DNA of 64,000 bases from Dehalococcoidia bacterium (GTDB lineage Bacteria > Chloroflexota > Dehalococcoidia > SM23-28-2), in the NCBI GenBank assembly GCA_020356025.1, contig CP070630.1, positions 438,061 to 502,060 of the forward strand, given 5' to 3'. Below the pieces are notes generated by a model. It ran no database searches, had not been told where the DNA came from, and saw only the letters and a list, made by a program, of their open reading frames with translations. Of this stretch, positions 40,110-47,318 are shown one piece after another. Each line of letters opens with the position of its first letter. The first letter of the stretch is position 1. Made by a program: the position numbers and the translations under genes.

Positions 40110-40739
40110 GTGGAAAAGCAACAGCCGCTCAAGCTGCGGTTCATCTCCGATTACATTTGACCCTGGTGCTACATCGGCCTGGTGCGGGTCGAGCAGCTCA
40201 GGCAAGAGTTCTCCGTGGAGGTAGAGTTCTGGGCCTATGACCTGCGGCCCGGCCTGCCGCCCGAGGGCCTGCCCCGCGACCTGGCCTATCGTGATGCTCG
40301 CTACACTTCGGACTACGTGCAGTACCTGTGGCGGGTAGCTCAAGAGAGTGGCATCCGCCTGGGGCTGCCGCCGGTCGTAGCTAACACTCAAAAGGCGCAC
40401 GAGGCGACCGAGTTCGCCAAGGAGCAGGGGGCGGCTGACTCCTTCTCGAGAGCGGTGTTCGCCGCCTATTGGGAAGGGGAAGAGAACATCGGCGAGATAG
40501 ATACCCTCTGCCGCCTGGCCCAGGAGGGCGGTCTGGACGACCAGGCTCTGCAGCAGGCGCTGGAGAGCGGTCGCTACACTCGGCGGGTGGAGGAGCAGAT
40601 GGAGTGGAGCCGTCGGGAGGGCATCGGCGGGGTTCCCACCTTCATATTCGATGGGCGCTTCGCCCTAGAGGGCGCCCAAAGCTATGACATGTTCAAGAGC
40701 GTGACCGAGCGGATTCTAGCCACGCGGGGAGACGGGTAG
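40110..40739 (+). CDS. DsbA/FrnE-family oxidoreductase, predicted selenoprotein (UxxC)
   Basis: Reading from GTG 40110 the protein is MEKQQPLKLRFISDYI, then TGA (40158-40160), then PWCYIGLVRVEQLRQEFSVE and the rest of a FrnE/2-hydroxychromene-carboxylate isomerase-like DsbA protein. Normal members have D-x-x-C-P-W-C-Y-I-G here, so TGA falls exactly on the first cysteine of the CPWC site. As selenocysteine it would give Sec17-Pro-Trp-Cys20. The C-terminal half (RREGIGGVPTFIFDGRFALE, with the cis-Pro loop GVPTF) is intact with normal codon use. A SECIS-like hairpin follows at 40174-40192. Total 209 residues. Without recoding, the downstream part would start at GTG 40182 and lack the active site. 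Confidence 0.8.
40174..40192 (+). promoter_or_regulatory. Candidate bacterial SECIS hairpin
   Basis: TCGGCCT pairs with GGGTCGA (seven pairs, two of them G-U) around the loop GGTGC. The first loop G is 20 bases after the TGA, within the 16-37 base range of bacterial SECIS models, and the loop has the expected G and GU. Confidence 0.65.
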
Positions 40740-40741
40740 TG

Positions 40742-40763
40742 GCTGCCAATGCGCCCTGGCAGC
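40742..40763. terminator. Bidirectional hairpin terminator
   Basis: GCTGCCA (40742-40748) pairs perfectly with TGGCAGC (40757-40763) between two convergent genes. No long T-run, so strength is uncertain. Confidence 0.5.
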
Positions 40764-40777
40764 TCTAGAGTTGGGGT

Positions 40778-41107
40778 CTACTCGGTGACCACGGCGGTCC
40801 CATAGACCAGCACCTCGGCGGCCGAGCCCATTATGTCGGCTGTGCTCATACGCACCGCCACAACGGCGTTGGCACCGAGCTTCTCGGCCTCCGCGGCCAT
40901 CTGCCCAATGGCCTCTTCCCGGCTCTTCTCCAAGAGCTCGGCATAGACCCCGACCTTCCCGCCGACGATGGAGCGGATGCCGGCCTGGATGTCCCGGCCA
41001 AGGTGGCGGGCCCGGACTGATTGACCACGCACCAAGCCCAGGGTCTTGACGACCTTCCGACCAGGTACCTCATCGGACGTGACCACGAGGATTTCGCCTT
41101 TGGCCAT
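40778..41107 (-). CDS. UPF0145 (YbjQ) family protein
   Basis: 109 residues with the whole UPF0145 pattern: ILVVTSDEVPGRKVVKTLGL, VRARHLGRDIQAGIRSIVGG, EAIGQMAAEAEKLGANAVVA and VRMSTADIMGSAAEVLVYGT. It forms pentameric or decameric rings in solved structures and its function is unknown. AGGAGG lies before the ATG. It is convergent with the predicted selenoprotein and divergent from the GH15 gene. Confidence 0.93.
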   Translation of the reverse strand: MAKGEILVVTSDEVPGRKVVKTLGLVRGQSVRARHLGRDIQAGIRSIVGGKVGVYAELLEKSREEAIGQMAAEAEKLGANAVVAVRMSTADIMGSAAEVLVYGTAVVTE

Positions 41108-41229
41108 GATTGAACCTCCTGGCTGACTTCACCGAATGCGGGTTCATCAAGTATACAGTTGTCTCTTCGGAAGCACCACCAAAGGTCTACCTCCATTTAA
41201 CTTCCCTGAGGGTTGATGTGTTTATATTA

Positions 41230-41259
41230 TTGACGCATGATAGCGACAAGGCCTTATCT
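41230..41259 (+). promoter_or_regulatory. Promoter of the GH15 gene
   Basis: TTGACG (41230-41235), 18-base spacer, TTATCT (41254-41259). The surrounding 41160-41240 stretch is AT-rich for this genome. Confidence 0.45.
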
Positions 41260-41286
41260 CTTTGGCGAAAGGCCTGGCAGGACGGG

Positions 41287-43095
41287 ATGACCTATATACC
41301 GATAAGCGACTACGGCGTCCTCGGCGACATGCACTCGGCCGCTCTGGTGAGCAGGGACGGCTCCATCGACTGGCTCTGCTTCCCCCGCTTCGACTCGCCC
41401 AGCGTCTTTGCGGCCATCCTGGATGACAAGCGAGGCGGTCGCTTTGCCGTTCGACCAGCGGGCGAGCATCATTATTCCCAGACCTACCTTCCCGACACCA
41501 ACGTGCTGCTTACCTCCTTCCAGACAGGGGAAGGCCGCGCCACTGTCACCGACTTCATGCCTATGTCCGCCGACATCACCGTCTCGGAGCACGAGGTCAT
41601 CCGCATCGCCCGCTGCGAGAGCGGCCGGGTGGTTCTGGACTGCCTCTTCCAGCCCCGCCTGGACTATGGTCGCGGGCTCACTCGCTTGACCCCCGCCTCT
41701 CGCGGAGTGGTGGCCAGGAATGGCGATGCCTGCCTCGGCCTTGCCTCGCCGGTGCCATTCGACATAGAGGATGGCACGGCGCGGGCCACCCTTACTCTTG
41801 GGGCAGGGCAATCGGCGGCCTTTGTGTTGCGCTGGGACGAGGAGAATCCGAGGCCACCGGCCGACTACGATATCTACGGCAAGCTGGGGGATGTCGAGGC
41901 CTACTGGCGGACGGTGGCCAGAGACTGGCACTATCATGGGCGATGGGCGGAGCCCATCAAACGCTCGGGGCTCGCTCTCCACCAGCTCCTCTACGCCCCC
42001 ACCGGTGCCATCTGTGCCGCCGTTACCACCTCCTTGCCCGAGGGGGTTAACAGCAACCGCAACTGGGATTATCGTTACTGCTGGCTGCGGGACGCTGCTC
42101 TTACCTTGGACATCTTTCACCGCCTGGGGCACACGGTCGATACCTCCTCCTTCATGGCCTGGCTGGGGAATTTCTCCTTGACCTCGACCGATGGAGTTCA
42201 GGCTCTCTACGGCATCGGCTGCGAGACAGACATCCCGGAGTATGTCCTCGACCACTTTGAGGGCTACATGGGTTCAGGACCCGTGCGGATCGGCAATGCC
42301 GCCGTCAAGCAGCTCCAGTTGGACATCTATGGAGAGGTGGTTCTCTCCTTTGCGTCGTTCTACCGAGCCGGCGGCCACATCAGCGACGCCCTCTGGGCTC
42401 TGACCAAAGGTCTGGTGGAGATGGCTGCCAGCAACTGGCATCTGCCCGACCACGGCATCTGGGAGGTGCGGGGTGAGCGCCGCCACTTCGTTTACTCCAA
42501 GCTCATGTGCTGGGTGGCCCTGGATCGGGGCATCCGTCTGGCTAAGGCTCTGGGCAGGGTAGTGGATTTGCAGCGCTGGCGGGATGCCAAGAGGGCCATT
42601 CACCAGGATGTTTTGGCCCGTGGCTGGAACGAACGGATGGGCTCCTTCGTACAGTTCTACGGGGCCGACGTGCTGGATGCCAGCCTTCTGTTCATGCCCA
42701 TGGTGGGCTTCCTGCCCGCCAAAGACCCCCGCATGGAATCAACGATCCTGCGTATCCAGCAGGAGCTATCGGTGAATGGTTTGGTGCGCCGCTATCTGCC
42801 CTGGCAGACGGATAACGGTCTGGGGACGGACGAGGGCACCTTCACCATGTGCACCTTCTGGCTTATCGGCTGTCTCATCCAGCTAGGGCGACTGGAGGAG
42901 GCCCAACGGCTGTTCGAGAGGGTGATGTCCTTGAGCAACCATGTGGGCCTCTTCTCTGAGATGGTGGACCCGCAGAGCGGGGAGTTTCTCGGCAATTACC
43001 CCCAGGCCTTCACCCATATCGCCCTCATCCACACCGCGCGCAACCTCGACCGCGCCCTGCGCCAGGCCGAGCTGGGCAAGGTCATCGCCTACTAG
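41287..43095 (+). CDS. Glycoside hydrolase family 15 (glucoamylase/trehalase type)
   Basis: ATG 41287 begins MTYIPISDYGVLGDMHSAAL, the usual GH15 N-terminus; the open frame runs upstream but has no coding character there. 602 residues. The N-terminal beta-sandwich includes VSRDGSIDWLCFPRFDSPSV. The catalytic (alpha/alpha)6 barrel includes NRNWDYRYCWLRDAALTLDI and LFSEMVDPQSGEFLGNYPQA, the latter with the catalytic base Glu, and FTHIALIHTARNLDRAL at the end. The GH15 group comprises alpha-glucan glucohydrolases and, in Actinobacteria and archaea, trehalases. No signal peptide, so a cytoplasmic enzyme acting on storage glucan or trehalose is likely. Confidence 0.93.
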   Translation: MTYIPISDYGVLGDMHSAALVSRDGSIDWLCFPRFDSPSVFAAILDDKRGGRFAVRPAGEHHYSQTYLPDTNVLLTSFQTGEGRATVTDFMPMSADITVSEHEVIRIARCESGRVVLDCLFQPRLDYGRGLTRLTPASRGVVARNGDACLGLASPVPFDIEDGTARATLTLGAGQSAAFVLRWDEENPRPPADYDIYGKLGDVEAYWRTVARDWHYHGRWAEPIKRSGLALHQLLYAPTGAICAAVTTSLPEGVNSNRNWDYRYCWLRDAALTLDIFHRLGHTVDTSSFMAWLGNFSLTSTDGVQALYGIGCETDIPEYVLDHFEGYMGSGPVRIGNAAVKQLQLDIYGEVVLSFASFYRAGGHISDALWALTKGLVEMAASNWHLPDHGIWEVRGERRHFVYSKLMCWVALDRGIRLAKALGRVVDLQRWRDAKRAIHQDVLARGWNERMGSFVQFYGADVLDASLLFMPMVGFLPAKDPRMESTILRIQQELSVNGLVRRYLPWQTDNGLGTDEGTFTMCTFWLIGCLIQLGRLEEAQRLFERVMSLSNHVGLFSEMVDPQSGEFLGNYPQAFTHIALIHTARNLDRALRQAELGKVIAY

Positions 43096-43124
43096 AAGCC
43101 GGCGGCCACTGGTCTAAGAAGAGA

Positions 43125-43161
43125 CGAGAGCCAGGCAGCTATTGCTCACGCCTGGCTCTCG
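43125..43161. terminator. Perfect 12-bp hairpin between convergent genes
   Basis: CGAGAGCCAGGC (43125-43136) pairs perfectly with GCCTGGCTCTCG (43150-43161), loop of 13. It lies just after GH15 and in front of the convergent hsp20, so it probably ends transcription from one or both sides. Confidence 0.7.
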
Positions 43162-43181
43162 CTGCTCGGGGCGGGAAGAAG

Positions 43182-43206
43182 GAGGGCCTGCCGTGGTGAC
43201 AGGCCC
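43182..43206 (-). terminator. hsp20 terminator
   Basis: On the minus strand GGGCCTG pairs with CAGGCCC, followed by TCCTTCTTCCC. It lies ten bases after the hsp20 stop codon. Confidence 0.65.
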
Positions 43207-43215
43207 CCTCGGCGA

Positions 43216-43683
43216 TTAGGATTTGCCCTCGACGATCGGGTGGGCCTTGACCTTGATGGTCTTGGGCTTAGCCTCCGCCGTCTTGGGCAGGGTGACAGTC
43301 AGGATGCCCTGCTCGAAGACAGCGTCCGCCTTGTCGTGCTCCACCTGAGCGGGCAGGGGCACTGAGCGGCAGAAAGAGCCGTAGCGCAGCTCCCGCCGGT
43401 GGTAGCTCTCCTCCTTGACCTCCTCCTCGCTCTTGGTCTCCCCCTTGATGGTGAGGATGCCCTCAGTGATGGAGATGTCCACATCCTCGGTCCGAACGCC
43501 GGGCAGGGGGGCCTTCACCACCACGGATTCCTCGGTCTCATAGACGTCCAGGGGGAAGACGAACTCGGCGCTCTCCCAGGGGACAAGGTGGAAGCCGCGG
43601 AAGAAGTCATCAAAGGCGCGGCCCCTGTGCCGACGAAGGCTCCTAATGTCTGAGAAGGGATACCATCGCATCAAGCTTGCCAT
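43216..43683 (-). CDS. Small heat-shock protein, Hsp20 family
   Basis: ATG 43683 is chosen because AAAGGAGGTG lies just upstream; a longer frame adds seven residues. 155 residues. N-terminal region MASLMRWYPFSDIRSLRRHR, then the alpha-crystallin domain from FVFPLDVYETEESVVVKAPL through VDISITEGILTIKGETKSEE to FEQGILTVTLPKTAEAKPKT, and a C-terminal IKVK motif (IxI type) for oligomerisation. It is an ATP-independent holdase. The divergent dnaJ gene shares a control region with a perfect palindrome. Confidence 0.95.
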   Translation of the reverse strand: MASLMRWYPFSDIRSLRRHRGRAFDDFFRGFHLVPWESAEFVFPLDVYETEESVVVKAPLPGVRTEDVDISITEGILTIKGETKSEEEVKEESYHRRELRYGSFCRSVPLPAQVEHDKADAVFEQGILTVTLPKTAEAKPKTIKVKAHPIVEGKS

Positions 43684-43733
43684 CGATACACCTCCTTTAT
43701 CCAAGCTTGGATTCCTCTTTTCCCTCTGCCATA

Positions 43734-43763
43734 ATCATAGCAGGTCGGCAGAGAGGTTGTCAA
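43734..43763 (-). promoter_or_regulatory. hsp20 promoter
   Basis: Minus strand TTGACA (43763-43758), 18-base spacer, TATGAT (43739-43734). Confidence 0.85.
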
Positions 43764-43769
43764 CAGTCT

Positions 43770-43786
43770 TGATAATACTATTATCA
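43770..43786. promoter_or_regulatory. Palindromic operator in the heat-shock divergent region
   Basis: TGATAAT-ACT-ATTATCA, a perfect 7-3-7 inverted repeat, AT-rich against a GC-rich background. It is six bases upstream of the hsp20 -35 and 17 upstream of the dnaJ -35. It is neither CIRCE nor the Streptomyces HAIR sequence. The MerR/HspR-type regulator encoded at 45744 is the obvious candidate ligand. Confidence 0.6.
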
Positions 43787-43803
43787 GACTTTCTTCTTTC
43801 CAT

Positions 43804-43833
43804 TTGACATCAGGCCCACCTCTCCTATATAAT
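43804..43833 (+). promoter_or_regulatory. dnaJ-htrA-hspR promoter
   Basis: TTGACA (43804-43809), 18-base spacer, TATAAT (43828-43833). Both hexamers are perfect. Confidence 0.88.
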
Positions 43834-43853
43834 TGCATTAGAGGTAACCCTCT

Positions 43854-44846
43854 ATGGCTAAGAAGGACTACTATGCTGTCCTGGGCGTCAAGCGGGGCGC
43901 CAGCGACAAGGAGATTCGCCAGGCGTATCGCCGCCTCGCCCGCAAATACCACCCGGACGTCAACGCCGGCGACAAGGTGGCCGAGGAGAAGTTCAAGGAG
44001 ATCAACGCCGCCTACGAGGTCCTTTCCGACGCCAAGAAGCGGCGTAAGTACGATCTCTACGGCGACCAGTGGCAGTACGCCGACCAGTTTGAGCAGGCCC
44101 GTCGTCAGAGCGGCCAGCGCTGGTCCTGGAGCGGTCGCGGTGTGCCCTTCGGCGGACTCGATGTGGACGGCTTGGGCTTCGGCGATCTGGGCGATCTGTT
44201 GGGCGGCTTGTTCAAGGGAACTCGCACTCGCTCCCGTCGTGGTGAGAGTGTTCAGCATATGGCGGAGGTGACCCTGGCGGAGGCCTATCGGGGCACCAGC
44301 CGCGTCCTCAACATGCAGGCCGAGGAGCCCTGCGGCACCTGCGGCGGCAGCGGCAAGCTGGTGGGCGCTGTGTGCCACGTCTGCCAGGGCAGCGGTGTCA
44401 CCATGCGGTCGAAACGCCTTGAGGTCAAGATACCGCCCGGCGTCAGCGACGGCTCTCGGGTGCGAGTGGCCGGTGAGGGGCGGCCGGGCCGCGGCGGCGC
44501 CAGGGGCGACCTCTACCTAGTGATATCGGTCAGGCCCCATGAGCGCTTCAGCCGTCGCGGCGATGACCTGCACACCGAGGTGGAGGTGCCTCTTCTGGAC
44601 GCTGTCCTGGGTGGCGAGGTAACAGTTCCCACCCTCAAGGGCAAGGCTATGCTGAAGATACCGCCGCTGACTCAAAACGGACGGGTCTTCCGCTTGGCCG
44701 GGCTGGGCATGCCTCACCTGGGGAGTGACGCCAAGGGCGACCTCTTCGCCAAGGTGGAGGTGATACTGCCAGCAGAGCTCTCGCCCGAGGAGCGGGAGCT
44801 GTTCGAGAAGCTGAAGAAGGCGCAGAGAGTGGGGTCGGAGGGATGA
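43854..44846 (+). CDS. DnaJ-type co-chaperone with reduced zinc finger
   Basis: 330 residues. J domain at 1-70 ([20 protein letters not shown], with the HPD motif in KYHPDVN). A Gly/Arg-rich linker with [20 protein letters not shown] follows. The cysteine-rich part has only two CxxCxGxG repeats (CGTCGGSG and CHVCQGSG) instead of four. Substrate-binding domains follow ([20 protein letters not shown] and so on). It stimulates DnaK. The shortened zinc finger puts it between DnaJ and the zinc-free CbpA type. It overlaps the HtrA-like gene by four bases (ATGA). Confidence 0.92.
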   Translation: MAKKDYYAVLGVKRGASDKEIRQAYRRLARKYHPDVNAGDKVAEEKFKEINAAYEVLSDAKKRRKYDLYGDQWQYADQFEQARRQSGQRWSWSGRGVPFGGLDVDGLGFGDLGDLLGGLFKGTRTRSRRGESVQHMAEVTLAEAYRGTSRVLNMQAEEPCGTCGGSGKLVGAVCHVCQGSGVTMRSKRLEVKIPPGVSDGSRVRVAGEGRPGRGGARGDLYLVISVRPHERFSRRGDDLHTEVEVPLLDAVLGGEVTVPTLKGKAMLKIPPLTQNGRVFRLAGLGMPHLGSDAKGDLFAKVEVILPAELSPEERELFEKLKKAQRVGSEG

Positions 44847-45721
44847 ACGGGCAGACAGATGAGCAAAAGGCTCTGGATGCCTACTCGACGGCTGTGAGCA
44901 GCGCTGCCGAGCGGGTCGGCCCGGCGGTGGTGAAGGTGGAGCCGAGTCGGCGGCGGCAGGGGATAGGCAGCGGCGTCATCTTCGATTCCAGCGGCCGTAT
45001 CCTCACCAACGAGCACGTCGTTCGGGGCGCCAGCAGCGTGATTGTGACCCTGGCCGACGGCCGCCGTCTGCCAGCCGCCATTGTGGGAACCGAGCCGATG
45101 GTTGACATCGCTGTGCTCCAGGTGCCGATGAAAGACCTGCCCGTGGCCGAGCTGCATAGCGGGTCGCTCAAGGTGGGGCAGTTGGTGGTGGCTATCGGCA
45201 ACCCTTATGGCTTGAGCTGGACGGTGACAGCGGGGGTAGTGAGCGCCCTGGGGCGGGAGCTGCCCCTGGGCAGGAACCTCGTCCTCCGCGATGTCATCCA
45301 GACGGATGTACCCATCAACCCCGGCAACTCCGGCGGGCCGCTGGTGGATGCTCAGGGCCGAGTGGTGGGCATCACCACCGCTGTCATGCCTTTCGCCCGT
45401 GGAGTAGGCTTCGCTGTGCCCATCAGCACCATCCTGGCCACGCTGGCTCGTCTCCAGGAGATGCGCCATCACGATGGCGTGCGCCTCGGGATTCGGGCGG
45501 CCGCCATCGAGGGCGGTGTGCTGGTGCTGGCGGTGGAGGGCGACTCGCCCGCTGCTCGGGCCAGCCTGCGGGTCCAGGACGTCATCGTGGCTCTGGACGG
45601 CCGCGATGTGGGGAGCGCTCGCCAGCTAGCTGAGGCGCTGAAGCGGATTCCCGCCGGCCAGACGGTGGAGCTGACCTTCCTTCGTCAGGGACGCAAGGGC
45701 AGGACGACTGTAATTGTCTAG
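44843..45721 (+). CDS. HtrA/DegP-like serine protease with PDZ domain, no export signal
   Basis: 292 residues. Trypsin-like domain with His in [12 protein letters not shown], Asp in [10 protein letters not shown] and Ser in [15 protein letters not shown], all in the correct order. A C-terminal PDZ domain runs from about 205 ([20 protein letters not shown] to [11 protein letters not shown]). The N-terminus ([20 protein letters not shown]) has no signal peptide or membrane helix, so the protease appears cytoplasmic, unlike classic HtrA. It is coupled to dnaJ and followed by hspR, consistent with a cytosolic quality-control unit. Confidence 0.9.
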   Translation: MNGQTDEQKALDAYSTAVSSAAERVGPAVVKVEPSRRRQGIGSGVIFDSSGRILTNEHVVRGASSVIVTLADGRRLPAAIVGTEPMVDIAVLQVPMKDLPVAELHSGSLKVGQLVVAIGNPYGLSWTVTAGVVSALGRELPLGRNLVLRDVIQTDVPINPGNSGGPLVDAQGRVVGITTAVMPFARGVGFAVPISTILATLARLQEMRHHDGVRLGIRAAAIEGGVLVLAVEGDSPAARASLRVQDVIVALDGRDVGSARQLAEALKRIPAGQTVELTFLRQGRKGRTTVIV

Positions 45722-45743
45722 CGATCATGTGAGGTGAAGTGCG

Positions 45744-46082
45744 TTGCGAGATCGAATGATATCTGAAGAGGAGCCCTGTTACGTAATAAGCGTGGCGGCC
45801 AGGATGCTGGGCATGCATGCCCAGACCCTCCGCTACTACGAGCGAATGGGCATCATTGCCCCGTCACGTTCGCGGGGTCGCATACGTCTTTATTCTCAGG
45901 CAGATATCAGCCGCCTGCGCCAGATCCAGCGTCTGATCAACGACCTGGGCGTGAACCTGGCGGGCGCTGAAGTGATCCTGCGGCTCAACAGGCGCATCCG
46001 CCAGATGGAAGACGAGATGGAGGAACTGCGGATAGAGCTGCAGCGGCTGCGGGACGAGCGTCTGCCCCAGCCGATGGAGTAA
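45744..46082 (+). CDS. hspR: MerR-family heat-shock repressor, HspR-like
   Basis: TTG 45744 follows GAGGTGAA with suitable spacing; ATG 45756 is an alternative. 112 residues. The N-terminal winged helix CYVISVAARMLGMHAQTLRY, YERMGIIAPSRSRGRIRLYS and QADISRLRQIQRLINDLGVN is the HspR form of the MerR DNA-binding domain. The C-terminus is a coiled coil (RRIRQMEDEMEELRIELQRL). HspR represses dnaK/dnaJ/clpB-type genes until DnaK is titrated. Its position after dnaJ suggests autoregulation through the palindrome at 43770. Its C-terminal tail is partly duplicated at 46485-46553. Confidence 0.87.
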   Translation: MRDRMISEEEPCYVISVAARMLGMHAQTLRYYERMGIIAPSRSRGRIRLYSQADISRLRQIQRLINDLGVNLAGAEVILRLNRRIRQMEDEMEELRIELQRLRDERLPQPME

Positions 46083-46111
46083 CGGACCATCCGAGAGAGG
46101 GGGATAGGACA

Positions 46112-46468
46112 ATGCCAACGTCGGCAGAAGAACTGCTTGCCACCATCAGCGAGAAGCTGAAGGCTAGTGCTGACGTCAAGGTGGTCTACGGCGAGCCGCA
46201 AGTCGTCGAAGGCAAGACCATCATCCCCGTGGCTGTGGCGTCGTACGGCTTCGGCGCCGGAGCCGGCAGCGGGACTGGCCCCCAGGGCGAGGGCGGTGGC
46301 GCTGGCGGCGGTGGCGGCATGCGAGTCAAGCCGCTGGGTGTGATAGAAGTGACCGCCGAAAGGACGCGCTTCATTCCCGTCCTCGATGTCAATCGCCTGG
46401 CCACGCTGGGCCTGATCGCTCTGGTCGTGATCCTCTTCTGGGTCCGGCGTACATTCCGGCGGCGCTAA
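46112..46468 (+). CDS. GerW/YtfJ family protein
   Basis: 118 residues: TSAEELLATISEKLKASADV, VVYGEPQVVEGKTIIPVAVA, SYGFGAGAGSGTGP and a Gly-rich stretch, then GMRVKPLGVIEVTAERTRFI and a C-terminal membrane helix (LATLGLIALVVILFWVRRTF). This is the YtfJ/GerW pattern (GxGxGGG, then P-x-A/G-x-x-x-V). The family is named for a Bacillus spore-germination protein but occurs widely in non-sporulating bacteria, so a sporulation role is not implied. AGAGAGGGGG precedes the ATG. Confidence 0.85.
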   Translation: MPTSAEELLATISEKLKASADVKVVYGEPQVVEGKTIIPVAVASYGFGAGAGSGTGPQGEGGGAGGGGGMRVKPLGVIEVTAERTRFIPVLDVNRLATLGLIALVVILFWVRRTFRRR

Positions 46469-46484
46469 CGTAGTGGAAGGAGAG

Positions 46485-46553
46485 ATGGAGGAGTTGCGGG
46501 CGGAATTGCAGCGAGTTAGGGACAAGTACTTGCCAGCGCTGCCGGAGGAGTGA
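46485..46553 (+). pseudogene. Duplicated fragment of the HspR C-terminus (22-codon frame)
   Basis: From ATG 46485 the frame reads MEELRAELQRVRDKYLPALP then EE and stop. The HspR end reads MEELRIELQRLRDERLPQPM then E. The DNA is also clearly similar over about 70 bases. GGAAGGAG lies before the ATG, so it may still be translated, and its stop overlaps the next gene's candidate start region. It is best read as a remnant of a second hspR copy or of a local duplication. Confidence 0.6.
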
Positions 46554-46555
46554 CT

Positions 46556-47305
46556 GTGACAAGGGACGAGGCAGTGGCAGAGCTTTCCGGCTTGCTAGAT
46601 GGGCTGCGACGGTTCCGAGAGACGGGCGGTGCCGGAGCCTGGAAGAGCGAGTGGGACAGGCTGGAAAACGATGTCGACGAGTTCATGGAGACGACGTTCG
46701 GCACGAACTCCAAGGACTACCGAGAGGTTAACGCGGCTCTGAACCCGCGGTGGGTTTCGGTAGGAACGAACGAGTGGAAGAATCTGGTGAAGAACTACGT
46801 CGACCCTGTCATGCGCGCTTTGCTGCTGGTGCGGCACCGGCTAGAGAAGGGCCACGCACGCTTGGTAGACGCGGCGCGGGAGACCCACCTTATCGACGCG
46901 CGGACGCCCCACTCGGCATACGTATTCCTGCGAGACATCATCGAAGCAGCATCCCAGAGCATCTTAGTGGCTGACCCCTACGTGGATCGCAGCGTATTTC
47001 CGCTGCTCTCCAACGTGAAGCTCTCCGTTGCAGTCCGAATATTGACTAGGCAGCAAAACCTGCCTAGCGACTTCGCTGAAGAGTTGCATCGCTTTCAGCA
47101 ACAGAAGGGCATGCGGATTGAGGCCCGCTGCGGCCTGCAGGACTTCCACGACAGGCTTCTCGCTGTTGATGGCCGTTTGTTTCTGAGCGGTGCGTCGTTC
47201 AAAGACTTAGGCAAGAAAGGGTCCTTCGTGACGGAGCTCAGCGACATCAGGGCGGAGGCGCTAAAACAGGTGGAAGAAAGATGGGATTCAGCTGGGCCGG
47301 TATAG
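46556..47305 (+). CDS. Phospholipase D-like domain protein
   Basis: GTG 46556 is six bases after CCGGAGG. 249 residues. The N-terminal half is helical and has no recognised family. From about 125 the PLD-like fold appears: SAYVFLRDIIEAASQSILVA followed by DPYVDR, then DFHDRLLAVDGRLFLSGASF and KDLGKKGSFVTEL, a single HxR-type variant of the HKD active site. Many such one-motif PLD-like proteins dimerise; roles range from nuclease to lipid hydrolysis and several occur in defence islands. It is out of place between gerW and clpC, with base composition visibly less GC-rich than either. Confidence 0.7.
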   Translation: MTRDEAVAELSGLLDGLRRFRETGGAGAWKSEWDRLENDVDEFMETTFGTNSKDYREVNAALNPRWVSVGTNEWKNLVKNYVDPVMRALLLVRHRLEKGHARLVDAARETHLIDARTPHSAYVFLRDIIEAASQSILVADPYVDRSVFPLLSNVKLSVAVRILTRQQNLPSDFAEELHRFQQQKGMRIEARCGLQDFHDRLLAVDGRLFLSGASFKDLGKKGSFVTELSDIRAEALKQVEERWDSAGPV

Positions 47306-47318
47306 GGGGTGACTTGAC

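Noticed and set aside
40158..40160. TGA as a true stop, making the DsbA-like gene a pseudogene
   Set aside because: Not excluded, but less likely: the codon is exactly at the redox cysteine, the frame is otherwise intact on both sides and a SECIS-like hairpin is in the right place.
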